Shown here: piece after piece, positions 1 through 5,289 of the stretch | Layout of the letters: each line of letters begins with the position of its first letter | How positions within the stretch are numbered: position 1 is the stretch's first letter | Assembly: GCA_003105285.1 (NCBI GenBank) | Contig: PQAN01000044.1 | Coordinates: 986 to 6,411, forward strand | Length of the DNA stretch: 5,426 nt | Reading direction: 5' to 3' | Source: Methylocystaceae bacterium | Lineage (GTDB): Bacteria; Pseudomonadota; Alphaproteobacteria; Rhizobiales; Beijerinckiaceae | Notes under the pieces: model-generated | Told to the model about the DNA's origin: nothing | Database searches by the model: none | The model's input: only the letters and a program-made list of their open reading frames with translations | Translations under genes and position numbers: made by a program

Positions 1-1176
1 CCGAAGAATCTCGGCAACAAGCTCGCGGGCGAGGCGATTCTCGATTACGTCATCGGAACGCGAGAGCCGGAATATACGACTCCCTACGACATCAACATCA
101 TCGGCGAATATAATCTCGCCGGCGAGTTGTGGCAGGTGAAGCCGCTGCTCGACGAGCTCGGCATTCGAATTCTCGCCTGTATATCAGGCGACGCCAAATA
201 TCACGAAGTCGCGTCCTCCCATCGCGCCAAGGCGGCGATGATGGTCTGCTCCAAGGCGATGATCAATGTCGCCCGCAAGATGGAGGAACGCTACGACATT
301 CCCTTCTTCGAGGGGTCGTTCTACGGCATCGGCGACATGAGCGACAGTCTGCGCGAGATCGCGCGGCTGCTGATCGAGCGCGGCGCTCCCGCGGAGCTGA
401 TGGAGCGCACCGAGGCGGTGATCGCGCGCGAGGAAGCGCGCGCCTGGGCGCGAATCGAGCCCTATCGCGAACGGCTGCTCGGCAAGCGCGTGCTGCTGAT
501 CACCGGCGGTGTGAAATCCTGGTCCGTCGTCGCCGCCCTGCAGGAGGCGGGGCTCGAGCTCGTCGGCACCAGCGTGAAGAAGTCCACCAAGGAGGACAAG
601 GAGAAGATCAAGGAGCTGATGGGCCAGGACGCCCATATGATCGACGATATGACGCCGCGCGAAATGTACAAGATGCTCAAGGAAGCGCGCGCCGACATCA
701 TGCTCTCCGGCGGTCGCTCGCAATTCGTCGCGCTGAAGGCCAAGATGCCCTGGCTCGACATCAACCAGGAGCGCCACCACGCCTACGCCGGCTATGAAGG
801 CATGGTCGAGCTGGTGCATGAGATCGACAAGGCGCTCTACAATCCTGTCTGGGAGCAGGTGCGCCGTCCGGCCCCTTGGGAAGAGAAGACGTGGGAGGAA
901 CGGGCCTCCGAAGCCTTCGCCGCGGAGGCTGCGGCTCTGGCGGCCGATCCCGAGCGCGCGGAAGCGGCTCGCCGCGAAAAGCGCGTCTGCAATTGTCACA
1001 ATGTGAACGTCGGCGCCTTGGAGGATGCGATCGAGGCGGGATCGCTCACGACCGTCGACGCGCTGGCCGAGGCGACGCACGCCGGCACGGGCTGCGGCGG
1101 CTGCCGCGGCGCGCTGGAAGCGATCGTGGAGGCGGCGAACGACGCTGGCGCGGTTCCTGCATCGAAAGCGGCGTGA
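1..1176 (+). CDS. nifE: NifE, FeMo-cofactor scaffold alpha-like subunit, 5'-truncated by the window, with C-terminal BFD-like [2Fe-2S] domain
   Basis: The frame is open from base 1 to the TGA at 1174-1176 (391 visible residues). The start and roughly the first 170 residues lie outside the window. NifE pairs with NifN in an alpha2-beta2 cytoplasmic scaffold on which the NifB product is converted to FeMo-cofactor. Visible family signatures are SKNLGNKLAGE-type sequence at the very start, INIIGEYNLAGELWQVKPLL, ISGDAKYHEVASSHRAKAAM, FFEGSFYGIGDMSDSLREIA, LSGGRSQFVALK and LDINQERHHAYAGYEGM. The Cys codon at 247-249 (MMVCSKAM) aligns with the cofactor-ligating Cys of NifD. The NifD cofactor histidine is not seen in the LDINQER segment, as expected for NifE. 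The NifE core ends near base 880. An Ala/Glu/Arg-rich, probably helical linker (about 880-985) follows, then a BFD-like domain (about 985-1140) with cysteines at codons 988, 994, 1093 and 1102. It lies 7 nt before nifN. Confidence 0.97.
   Translation, partial: PKNLGNKLAGEAILDYVIGTREPEYTTPYDINIIGEYNLAGELWQVKPLLDELGIRILACISGDAKYHEVASSHRAKAAMMVCSKAMINVARKMEERYDIPFFEGSFYGIGDMSDSLREIARLLIERGAPAELMERTEAVIAREEARAWARIEPYRERLLGKRVLLITGGVKSWSVVAALQEAGLELVGTSVKKSTKEDKEKIKELMGQDAHMIDDMTPREMYKMLKEARADIMLSGGRSQFVALKAKMPWLDINQERHHAYAGYEGMVELVHEIDKALYNPVWEQVRRPAPWEEKTWEERASEAFAAEAAALAADPERAEAARREKRVCNCHNVNVGALEDAIEAGSLTTVDALAEATHAGTGCGGCRGALEAIVEAANDAGAVPASKAA
985..1140 (+). other. BFD-like [2Fe-2S] domain at the C terminus of NifE
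   Basis: This is a protein-domain region within nifE, visible-fragment residues about 329-380. It contains VCNCHNVNVG, then a helical stretch with SLTTVDALAEAT, then AGTGCGGCRGALEAIV. The four cysteines (codons at 988, 994, 1093, 1102) give C-x-C-x32-C-x2-C, the pattern of bacterioferritin-associated ferredoxin (Fer2_BFD) domains. The same spacing is recalled for the permanent [2Fe-2S] domain in the middle of Azotobacter NifU (Cys137, 139, 172, 175). The G-T-G-C-G-x-C sequence before the last two cysteines is also typical of the family. Cluster binding is inferred from the motif. The role is unknown; electron delivery to, or cluster exchange with, the NifEN scaffold are possibilities. Confidence 0.85.
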
Positions 1177-1183
1177 GGTTCCC

Positions 1184-2572
1184 ATGGCCCGTGTCGAAAT
1201 TTCCAAGAAGGCCTGCGCCGTCAATCCGCTCAAGATGAGCCAGCCCATCGGCGGCGCGCTCGCTTTCATGGGCGTGCAGGGCTGCATGCCGGTGCTGCAC
1301 GGCTCTCAGGGCTGCACCTCTTTCGGCCTGGTGCTGTTCGTTCGGCATTTTCGCGAATCGATCCCTCTGCAGACGACGGCGATGAGCGAAGTCGCGACCG
1401 TTCTCGGCGGGCTCGAAAATGTCGAGCAGGCGATTCTCAACATCGTCAAGCGCGCCAATCCGGACGTGATCGGCATCTGCTCGACGGGCGTCACCGAAAC
1501 GAAAGGCGACGACGTCGACGGCTATATTCAGCTCATTCGCCAGCGTCATCCGGAACTCGACAATGTCGGCATCGTCTATGTGTCGACGCCGGACTTCAAG
1601 GATGCGTTTCAGGACGGCTGGGCGAAGACCGTCGCCAAGCTCGTCGAGACTTTCGTCGCCGAAAATCCGGCGCCTGTGAAACGGGCGCCCGAGAGAGTCA
1701 ATGTGCTGCCCGGATGTCATCTGACGCCGGGGGATATCGACGAGTTGCGGGACATCATCGAATGTTTCGGACTGCAGCCGAGCTTCCTGCCCGATCTCTC
1801 CGGCTCGCTCGACGGCCATCTGCCGGAGGATTTCACGCCGACGACGCTCGGGGGAGCCTCTCGCGAGAGCATGGCGGCGATGGGCTCGGCGGCGTGGACG
1901 ATCGCGATCGGCGAGCAGATGCGCAGCGCGGCGGAGACGCTCGAAAAACGCTCGGGCGCGCCTTTCGTTCTGTTCGACCGGCTGACGGGTCTCGCGCCCA
2001 ACGACGAATTCGTCGCCTTTCTGTCGCGCATCAGCGGACGTCCCGTGCCGCCGAAATTGCGGCGCCAGCGCGGTCAGTTGGTGGACGCGATGCTCGACGG
2101 GCATTTTCATTTCGGCGGCCGGCGCATCGCGATCGGGGCGGAACCCGATCTCCTGTGGGCGGTCGGCTCGTGGCTGAACGAGATGGGCGCGGTCCTGCAG
2201 GCGGCGGTGACGACGACCGCCTCGCCGATGTTGGAGAAGCTGCCGATCGAAGAGGTGTTGATCGGCGATCTCGAAGATTTGGAGAATCGGGCGGCGGGCG
2301 CGGACTTGCTGATGACGCATGCGCACGGCCGCCAAGCCTCCGAGCGGCTCGGGATACCGCTCTTTCGCCTCGGCCTGCCGAATTTCGATCGGCTCGGAGC
2401 GACCCATCAGCTCACGGTCGGATATCGCGGAACGCGCGATCTGATCTTTACCGTCGGCAATATCTTTATCGCCGACGCGCATGAGCCCGATCCGGACACG
2501 TGGCGGCAGGACGAAAACATTCATCATGTCGGCGCGGAGCAAGAGCTCGTGCAACTCACCGCGATGGCCTGA
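1184..2572 (+). CDS. nifN: NifN, FeMo-cofactor scaffold beta-like subunit
   Basis: The product is 462 aa, close to the usual 440-470 aa of NifN, the beta-like partner of NifE in the NifEN maturase. The N terminus has CAVNPLKMSQPIGGALAFMG, then VQGCMPVLHGSQGCTSF with cysteines at residues 34 and 44. Cys44 matches the position recalled for the single NifN ligand of the NifEN O-type [4Fe-4S] cluster. Other family blocks are TTAMSEVATVLGG (about 65-77), ICSTGVTETKGDD (about 103-115), VNVLPGCHLTPGD (about 170-182), GLQPSFLPDLSGSLDGHL and LGLPNFDRLGATHQLTVGYRG near the C terminus. The start at 1184 is chosen because it has GAGG at 1175-1178, begins the conserved N terminus and follows the nifE stop by 7 nt. 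The frame stays open upstream to 1025, but that part lies inside nifE. It is co-transcribed with nifE, giving roughly matched synthesis of the two partners. Confidence 0.97.
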   Translation: MARVEISKKACAVNPLKMSQPIGGALAFMGVQGCMPVLHGSQGCTSFGLVLFVRHFRESIPLQTTAMSEVATVLGGLENVEQAILNIVKRANPDVIGICSTGVTETKGDDVDGYIQLIRQRHPELDNVGIVYVSTPDFKDAFQDGWAKTVAKLVETFVAENPAPVKRAPERVNVLPGCHLTPGDIDELRDIIECFGLQPSFLPDLSGSLDGHLPEDFTPTTLGGASRESMAAMGSAAWTIAIGEQMRSAAETLEKRSGAPFVLFDRLTGLAPNDEFVAFLSRISGRPVPPKLRRQRGQLVDAMLDGHFHFGGRRIAIGAEPDLLWAVGSWLNEMGAVLQAAVTTTASPMLEKLPIEEVLIGDLEDLENRAAGADLLMTHAHGRQASERLGIPLFRLGLPNFDRLGATHQLTVGYRGTRDLIFTVGNIFIADAHEPDPDTWRQDENIHHVGAEQELVQLTAMA

Positions 2573-2579
2573 CCAGGAT

Positions 2580-2585
2580 AGGAGG
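2580..2585 (+). promoter_or_regulatory. Strong ribosome binding site of nifX
   Basis: AGGAGG lies 4 nt before the ATG at 2590. It decides the nifX start: the same frame is open back to 2500, but that part lies inside nifN and the NifX family begins with MKVAFAT-type sequence. Confidence 0.8.
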
Positions 2586-2589
2586 CAGC

Positions 2590-3000
2590 ATGAAAGTCGC
2601 GTTCGCCACACAGGACCTCGAGAGGGTCGACGCCCATTTCGGATGGGCCAAAAATATCGCGATCTACGAGCTGACGGCGGAAGGCCACAGCTTCATCGAA
2701 GCGATCCCATTCGCCGGCGACCTTCAGGAGGACGGCAACGAAGACAAGTTGCAGCCCAAGCTCGAGGCGATCAAGGACTGCGCGATTCTTTATGTCGCCG
2801 CCATCGGCGGCTCGGGCGCGGCGCGCGTCGTCGCCTCGGGCATCCATCCGATGAAAGTCCAGCAGCCGGAGAGCATCGTCGATCTGCTGGAGAAACTGAG
2901 AGTCGTGCTGCAAGGCGCTCCGCCGCCCTGGCTGCGTAAGGTCATGTCGAAGGGCCAGGAGAGAACCTTCGATTTCGAGGAAGAGGCTGCAAATGGCTGA
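2590..3000 (+). CDS. nifX: NifX, FeMo-cofactor precursor carrier
   Basis: The product is 136 aa, a single-domain member of the NifX/NifB-C-terminal/NafY family (Dinase_Fe-Mo-type fold). Such proteins bind NifB-co or the NifEN-bound precursor and move or store it during cofactor synthesis. Visible signatures are MKVAFATQD at the N terminus, VDAHFGWAKNIAIYEL (about residues 13-28), a CAILYVAAIGGSGAARVV block (about 63-80) and IHPMKVQQPESI (about 84-95). A charged tail ends in FDFEEEAANG. The length is somewhat shorter than the roughly 158 aa Azotobacter protein but normal for alphaproteobacteria. The gene begins 17 nt after nifN, and its last 8 nt overlap the next gene in another frame, which suggests translational coupling. 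An alternative label would be another small NafY/NifY-type carrier, but position after nifN favours NifX. Confidence 0.95.
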   Translation: MKVAFATQDLERVDAHFGWAKNIAIYELTAEGHSFIEAIPFAGDLQEDGNEDKLQPKLEAIKDCAILYVAAIGGSGAARVVASGIHPMKVQQPESIVDLLEKLRVVLQGAPPPWLRKVMSKGQERTFDFEEEAANG

Positions 3001-3460
3001 GACGGCGACGACGGCGGCGAGCGACGCGGCGGAGAGCGTCTTCATCAAGGAGCTCATCAAACAGTGGCGCGCGCAGGACACGCACGGCACATGGGACAAC
3101 AAGAAGGATCTCGATCTTTTGAAGCCCTACATCGTCGACAAGGAAGCGCGTAAGCAGATTCCGATCATCGGCGATCCGGATCCGGAAATCCTCTGGCGCA
3201 TCGAGCTGTTCTTCAACGCGGTCGCCTTGTCGATCGAGCGCGCGACCGGGGTGATGGTGCAGCCGATGATCAAGATGAGCCATGAAGGCTTCGGACGTCA
3301 GGTCCTGATCGCCGGCCGTCTCATTGTCGTCAACAAGCAATTGCGCGACGTGCATCGTTTCGGTTTCGAAACCCTGGAAAAGCTGGCGCAGGAAGGGACC
3401 AAATATGTCGACGCCGGCGTCGAGATGGTCGAAAAATTCCCGGATGTCGCCCGCTATTGA
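2993..3460 (+). CDS. NifX-associated nitrogen fixation protein (DUF269 family)
   Basis: The product is 155 aa. I recognise it as the DUF269 'NifX-associated' protein that almost always follows nifX in nif clusters. A variable Ala/Thr-rich start (residues 1-15) precedes FIKELIKQWRAQDTHGTW (about 17-34). Next come DPDPEILWRIELFFNAVA, a GVMVQPMIKMSHEGFGRQ block with LIAGRLIVVNKQLRDVHRFG, and a C-terminal FETLEKLAQEGTKYVDAG helix. No cysteines, membrane segment or signal peptide are visible, so it should be a soluble cytoplasmic protein. Its biochemical role is not established; a part in FeMo-cofactor assembly is inferred from conserved position. The start at 2993 has AAGAGG at 2981-2986 and overlaps the nifX stop by 8 nt. 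The end is 18 nt before the DUF683 gene. Confidence 0.93.
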   Translation: MAETATTAASDAAESVFIKELIKQWRAQDTHGTWDNKKDLDLLKPYIVDKEARKQIPIIGDPDPEILWRIELFFNAVALSIERATGVMVQPMIKMSHEGFGRQVLIAGRLIVVNKQLRDVHRFGFETLEKLAQEGTKYVDAGVEMVEKFPDVARY

Positions 3461-3478
3461 GAATGTGAGGGGAAGCAG

Positions 3479-3679
3479 ATGAGTTCCGTCGACGAACTGA
3501 AGGCCGAAATCAAGAAGCTGTCGGCCAAAGCGATGAATATGAAGATGAATCTTCATGATTTGTCGGAGGAGCTGCCGATCAACTGGACCAATATCCTCTC
3601 TGTCGCGCAGGAGACGCACGACGCCTATGCGGCGCTCGAGGCCGCGCGGAAGAAACTCAAGGAATTGGAGACGGCGTGA
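3479..3679 (+). CDS. Small nif-associated helical-hairpin protein (DUF683, Cce_0567-like)
   Basis: The product is 66 aa, the typical size of the DUF683 family found between the DUF269 gene and ferredoxin genes in nif clusters. A Lys/Ala-rich first helix (about residues 4-24) leads into the conserved MNLHDLSEELPINW block (about 23-36). A second helix (about 38-65) ends in charged KKLKELETA. The founding cyanobacterial protein Cce_0567 is reported as a two-helix hairpin that associates into a bundle, and database names call the family a metalloprotein. Here His26 and nearby acidic residues are the only obvious candidate ligands, and there are no cysteines. The function is unknown. GAGGGGAAG at 3467-3475 is the ribosome binding site, and the TGA shares its A with the ATG of fdxB (TGATG). 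Confidence 0.9.
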   Translation: MSSVDELKAEIKKLSAKAMNMKMNLHDLSEELPINWTNILSVAQETHDAYAALEAARKKLKELETA

Positions 3680-3996
3680 TGGGGGCCTTCAAGACGAGGA
3701 GCGGCGCCGATTGGACGCCGTCATATCTCACCGACATCAATCCGGAAACCTGCATAGGCTGCGGCCGATGCTTCAAGGTCTGCCCGCAGAGCGTGATGGC
3801 GCTCTACGGCGTCGACGCGGATGGTCAAATTCTCGGCATCGTGACGGAAGACGACGAGGATGATTTCGACGGCGAGCTCAATCGCAAGATCATGAAGGTC
3901 GAACACGAGGGGCAGTGCATCGGCTGCGACGCCTGCTCCAAGGTTTGCCCGAAGAACTGTCAAACCCACGTAACGGTGGACCAACTCGGCGGCTGA
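3679..3996 (+). CDS. fdxB: Nif-specific 2x[4Fe-4S] ferredoxin (ferredoxin III, FdxB type)
   Basis: The product is 105 aa, a small soluble electron carrier. The first cluster motif is CIGCGRCFKVCP (Cys25, 28, 31, 35) and the second CIGCDACSKVCP (Cys80, 83, 86, 90), both classic C-x2-C-x2-C-x3-C-P. An extra Cys94 follows (PKNC). The two motifs are separated by a long insert of about 44 residues with a very acidic TEDDEDDFDGE segment (about 56-66), a feature of the nif 'ferredoxin III' group. The N-terminal block with WTPSYLTDINPETC is also typical. It probably passes low-potential electrons to a step of cofactor assembly, inferred from its place between nifENX and nifQ. ATG at 3679 overlaps the preceding TGA by one base. 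An in-frame GTG at 3676 would add one residue and cannot be excluded. Confidence 0.94.
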   Translation: MGAFKTRSGADWTPSYLTDINPETCIGCGRCFKVCPQSVMALYGVDADGQILGIVTEDDEDDFDGELNRKIMKVEHEGQCIGCDACSKVCPKNCQTHVTVDQLGG

Positions 3997-4001
3997 CGCT
4001 C

Positions 4002-4679
4002 ATGGCCTTTCTCACCGAGGACAGGCGTTCGGGGACACAGACGCGCCCGCATTTGGCGGACGCCGCAGACATCTATGTGCAGCTTCGCTCGCGGCCGAGC
4101 GAAATCGGGCGTCAGGATGCGTTTACCGCGCATATATTCGCCTGCGCTCTGGCGATCGGTCTCGCCGAGGCCGGCGCCAGAGCGGAGAGCCTCGGGGCGA
4201 TCCTCGGCCTCGGCCGACGCGATCTGGAGAGGCTGATCATAAATTGGGCGCCCGAAGCCGCTCCTTACGTCGATCTCGACGCACAGCCCGACTGCGTTTC
4301 CTTCGACGAGGAGGAGGATCAGCTCCGCGAATTGCTCGAGCGGTTTCGTGGGAACGCTTCCGAGGAGACGGGCTGGCTCATCGCCATTTTGACGAAGCGC
4401 TCGATGGCTCCCCGGCATCTGTGGCAGGACCTGGGCCTGTTTCGGCGCGAGGAGCTCGGCCGGTTGATCGGCGACCGTTTCCCGCGACTCGCCGCGCGCA
4501 ACACCGCCAATATGAAATGGAAAAAATTCTTCTATCGTTCTTTGTGCGAATTGGAGGGCTTTGTCCTGTGCGCGGCTCCCACATGCCGCGAATGCAGTGA
4601 TTTTTCCAATTGCTTCGGCGACGAGAGCGGCGAGAGCGCATTGGCCCGCATCGCGCGCCCGACGACGCCGAACGCATAA
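4002..4679 (+). CDS. nifQ: NifQ, molybdenum donor for FeMo-cofactor synthesis
   Basis: The product is 225 aa, within the range of NifQ proteins, which carry a Mo-Fe-S cluster and provide molybdenum to the NifEN/NifH complex. The diagnostic C-terminal motif C-x4-C-x2-C-x5-C is intact: Cys190, Cys195, Cys198 and Cys204 (CAAPTCRECSDFSNC). Upstream are the family blocks RQDAFTAHIFACALAIGLAE (about residues 36-55), ETGWLIAILTKRSMAPRHLW (about 125-144) and MKWKKFFYRSLCELEGF (about 170-186). The ATG at 4002 lies only 5 nt after the fdxB stop and has no good Shine-Dalgarno sequence, so translation is probably coupled to fdxB. The frame is open back to 3915 inside fdxB, but no family sequence is seen there. 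It is the last gene of this transcription unit. Confidence 0.95.
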   Translation: MAFLTEDRRSGTQTRPHLADAADIYVQLRSRPSEIGRQDAFTAHIFACALAIGLAEAGARAESLGAILGLGRRDLERLIINWAPEAAPYVDLDAQPDCVSFDEEEDQLRELLERFRGNASEETGWLIAILTKRSMAPRHLWQDLGLFRREELGRLIGDRFPRLAARNTANMKWKKFFYRSLCELEGFVLCAAPTCRECSDFSNCFGDESGESALARIARPTTPNA

Positions 4680-4811
4680 GAACCGTTCCCGATCGATGTA
4701 AGTCGCCGCCCGCCGGCGCAGGCTCTTTCGCGCGGCGCGGGCCGTCGCCGAGGCGCGCGCCCGCTGAAAATCCGGGCGATTCCCACAATCCTGGCGCGCT
4801 TCTCCCAACCA

Positions 4812-4827
4812 TGTCCGATCTCTGACA
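4812..4827 (+). promoter_or_regulatory. NifA upstream activator sequence 1
   Basis: TGT-N10-ACA, a perfect match to the NifA binding consensus. It also has the preferred T after the fourth spacer base (TGT-N4-T-N5-ACA). Its centre is about 96 nt upstream of the predicted sigma-54 transcription start, inside the usual activator range. Confidence 0.85.
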
Positions 4828-4828
4828 A

Positions 4829-4844
4829 TGTGGGATAGCTGACA
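4829..4844 (+). promoter_or_regulatory. NifA upstream activator sequence 2
   Basis: This is a second perfect TGT-N10-ACA with the same internal T, one base after the first site (17 nt start to start). Both sites end in CTGACA. Its centre is about 79 nt upstream of the predicted start. The pair makes chance occurrence very unlikely. Confidence 0.85.
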
Positions 4845-4858
4845 GCCAAAGCGCCTCA

Positions 4859-4871
4859 GAATCGGTTGATT
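4859..4871 (-). promoter_or_regulatory. Probable IHF binding site
   Basis: On the - strand the sequence AATCAA-N4-TTC matches WATCAA-N4-TTR at all specified positions except the last. It lies between the NifA sites and the sigma-54 promoter, where IHF bends DNA in many nif promoters. The same bases contain a short inverted repeat (GAATC at 4859-4863, GATTC at 4868-4872), so another factor could bind instead. Confidence 0.5.
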
Positions 4872-4889
4872 CCCGATGGCGAAGGAGAT

Positions 4890-4904
4890 TGGCACACAGG
4901 TTGC
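4890..4904 (+). promoter_or_regulatory. Sigma-54 (RpoN) -24/-12 promoter of the iscA-like/nifU unit
   Basis: TGGCAC-N5-TTGC has the invariant GG (4891-4892) and GC (4903-4904) separated by exactly 10 nt. A T precedes the -24 block. The predicted transcription start is near 4916, giving a leader of about 30 nt before the ATG at 4946. With two NifA sites upstream, expression should require NifA and nitrogen-fixing conditions. Confidence 0.92.
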
Positions 4905-4931
4905 TACTCTCTTTGCGGTTCAATTTCCGCG

Positions 4932-4937
4932 AAGGGG
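4932..4937 (+). promoter_or_regulatory. Ribosome binding site of the iscA-like gene
   Basis: AAGGGG lies 8 nt before the ATG at 4946. It decides the start, because the frame also opens at 4889, which overlaps the -24 promoter element and would lie upstream of the predicted transcript start. Confidence 0.75.
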
Positions 4938-4945
4938 TTCATCAG

Positions 4946-5266
4946 ATGATCCAACTCACAGACAACGCCTTGAATGCGGTGCGTTCGGCCATTGCGGGCG
5001 CGGGGCAGGAAGTCGAGGGGCTGCGCATCATGGTCGAGGCGGGCGGATGCGCCGGGTTCAAATATATGATGGGCCTCGTGAACGAGACCAATCCCAGCGA
5101 TCACATTTTCGAACGCGACGGGGTCAAAGTGTTCGTCGAGGAGGGTTCGCTCGCCTATCTCGACGGAACCAAGGTCGATTTCGTCATCGGCCTCGAAGGC
5201 TCCGGTTTCACCTTCGACAATCCGCAGGCCAAATCAAGCTGCTCTTGCGGCAAGTCGTTCGGTTGA
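4946..5266 (+). CDS. A-type iron-sulfur carrier, IscA/HesB family, nif-linked
   Basis: The product is 106 aa, the normal length for A-type carriers (IscA, SufA, HesB, NifIscA). These proteins bind iron or Fe-S clusters and hand them to target proteins. The family's three cysteines are all present: Cys35 in GGCAGFKY and Cys99 and Cys101 in SSCSCGKSF. The N-terminal LTDNALNAVRSAI helix, FVEEGSLAYLDGTKVDFVIG (about residues 62-81) and GSGFTFDNPQA (about 85-95) are also conserved. It is the first gene after the NifA/sigma-54 promoter and is followed 23 nt later by nifU, so a role in supplying Fe-S clusters to nitrogenase proteins is inferred. Equivalent genes have been called iscA-nif, hesB or orf6; I leave the symbol empty because usage differs. 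Confidence 0.93.
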   Translation: MIQLTDNALNAVRSAIAGAGQEVEGLRIMVEAGGCAGFKYMMGLVNETNPSDHIFERDGVKVFVEEGSLAYLDGTKVDFVIGLEGSGFTFDNPQAKSSCSCGKSFG

Positions 5267-5289
5267 TCTTCGCTTCGGGAGACGCGGCG

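Larger units (their letters stand above)
4680..4945 (+). other. Intergenic regulatory region between nifQ and the iscA-like gene
   Basis: This is the only sizeable non-coding stretch in the window (266 nt). The proximal half (4680-4800) is very GC-rich, with small palindromes such as CGCCGGCG (4711-4718) and GGCGCGCGCC (4752-4761). It has no T-tract, so no intrinsic terminator for the nifQ transcript can be called. The distal half (4812-4945) carries the NifA sites, an IHF-like site, the sigma-54 promoter, a leader of about 30 nt and the iscA-like ribosome binding site. I see no credible gene in it. Confidence 0.8.

Noticed and set aside
127..150. TGGCAGG-like -24 sequence inside nifE as a sigma-54 promoter
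   Set aside because: No TTGC-type -12 element lies at the required spacing, and the bases encode the conserved GELWQVKP segment of NifE.
1025..1183. Extended NifN start upstream of 1184
   Set aside because: The extension lies within the NifE BFD-like domain in another frame and is Arg-rich with no NifN similarity. The ATG at 1184 has GAGG upstream and begins the conserved sequence.
1046..2611. Long - strand open frame (521 aa) antisense to nifN, and similar long - strand frames at 184-1287, 2942-3619 and 3960-4895
   Set aside because: They lie opposite well-recognised nif genes in GC-rich DNA, where the antisense codon phase lacks stops. Their Arg/His/Leu-rich translations show no recognisable family.
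4640..4656. TGGCCC followed by GCGC near the end of nifQ as a second sigma-54 promoter
   Set aside because: The TT before the -12 GC is missing, and a much better promoter with NifA sites lies downstream at 4890-4904.
4705..4765. Possible intrinsic terminator after nifQ
   Set aside because: The stretch has GC-rich short palindromes, but I found no long stable stem followed by a T-tract. It is best explained by high GC content.
4610..4825. 71-codon + strand frame across the nifQ end and the intergenic region
   Set aside because: It is in a different frame from nifQ, is rich in Arg and Pro, has no recognisable domain and runs into the first NifA site.
4889..4945. Upstream extension of the iscA-like gene by 19 residues
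   Set aside because: The first codon overlaps the sigma-54 -24 element and lies before the predicted transcript start. The conserved protein begins at the ATG at 4946, which has a good ribosome site.
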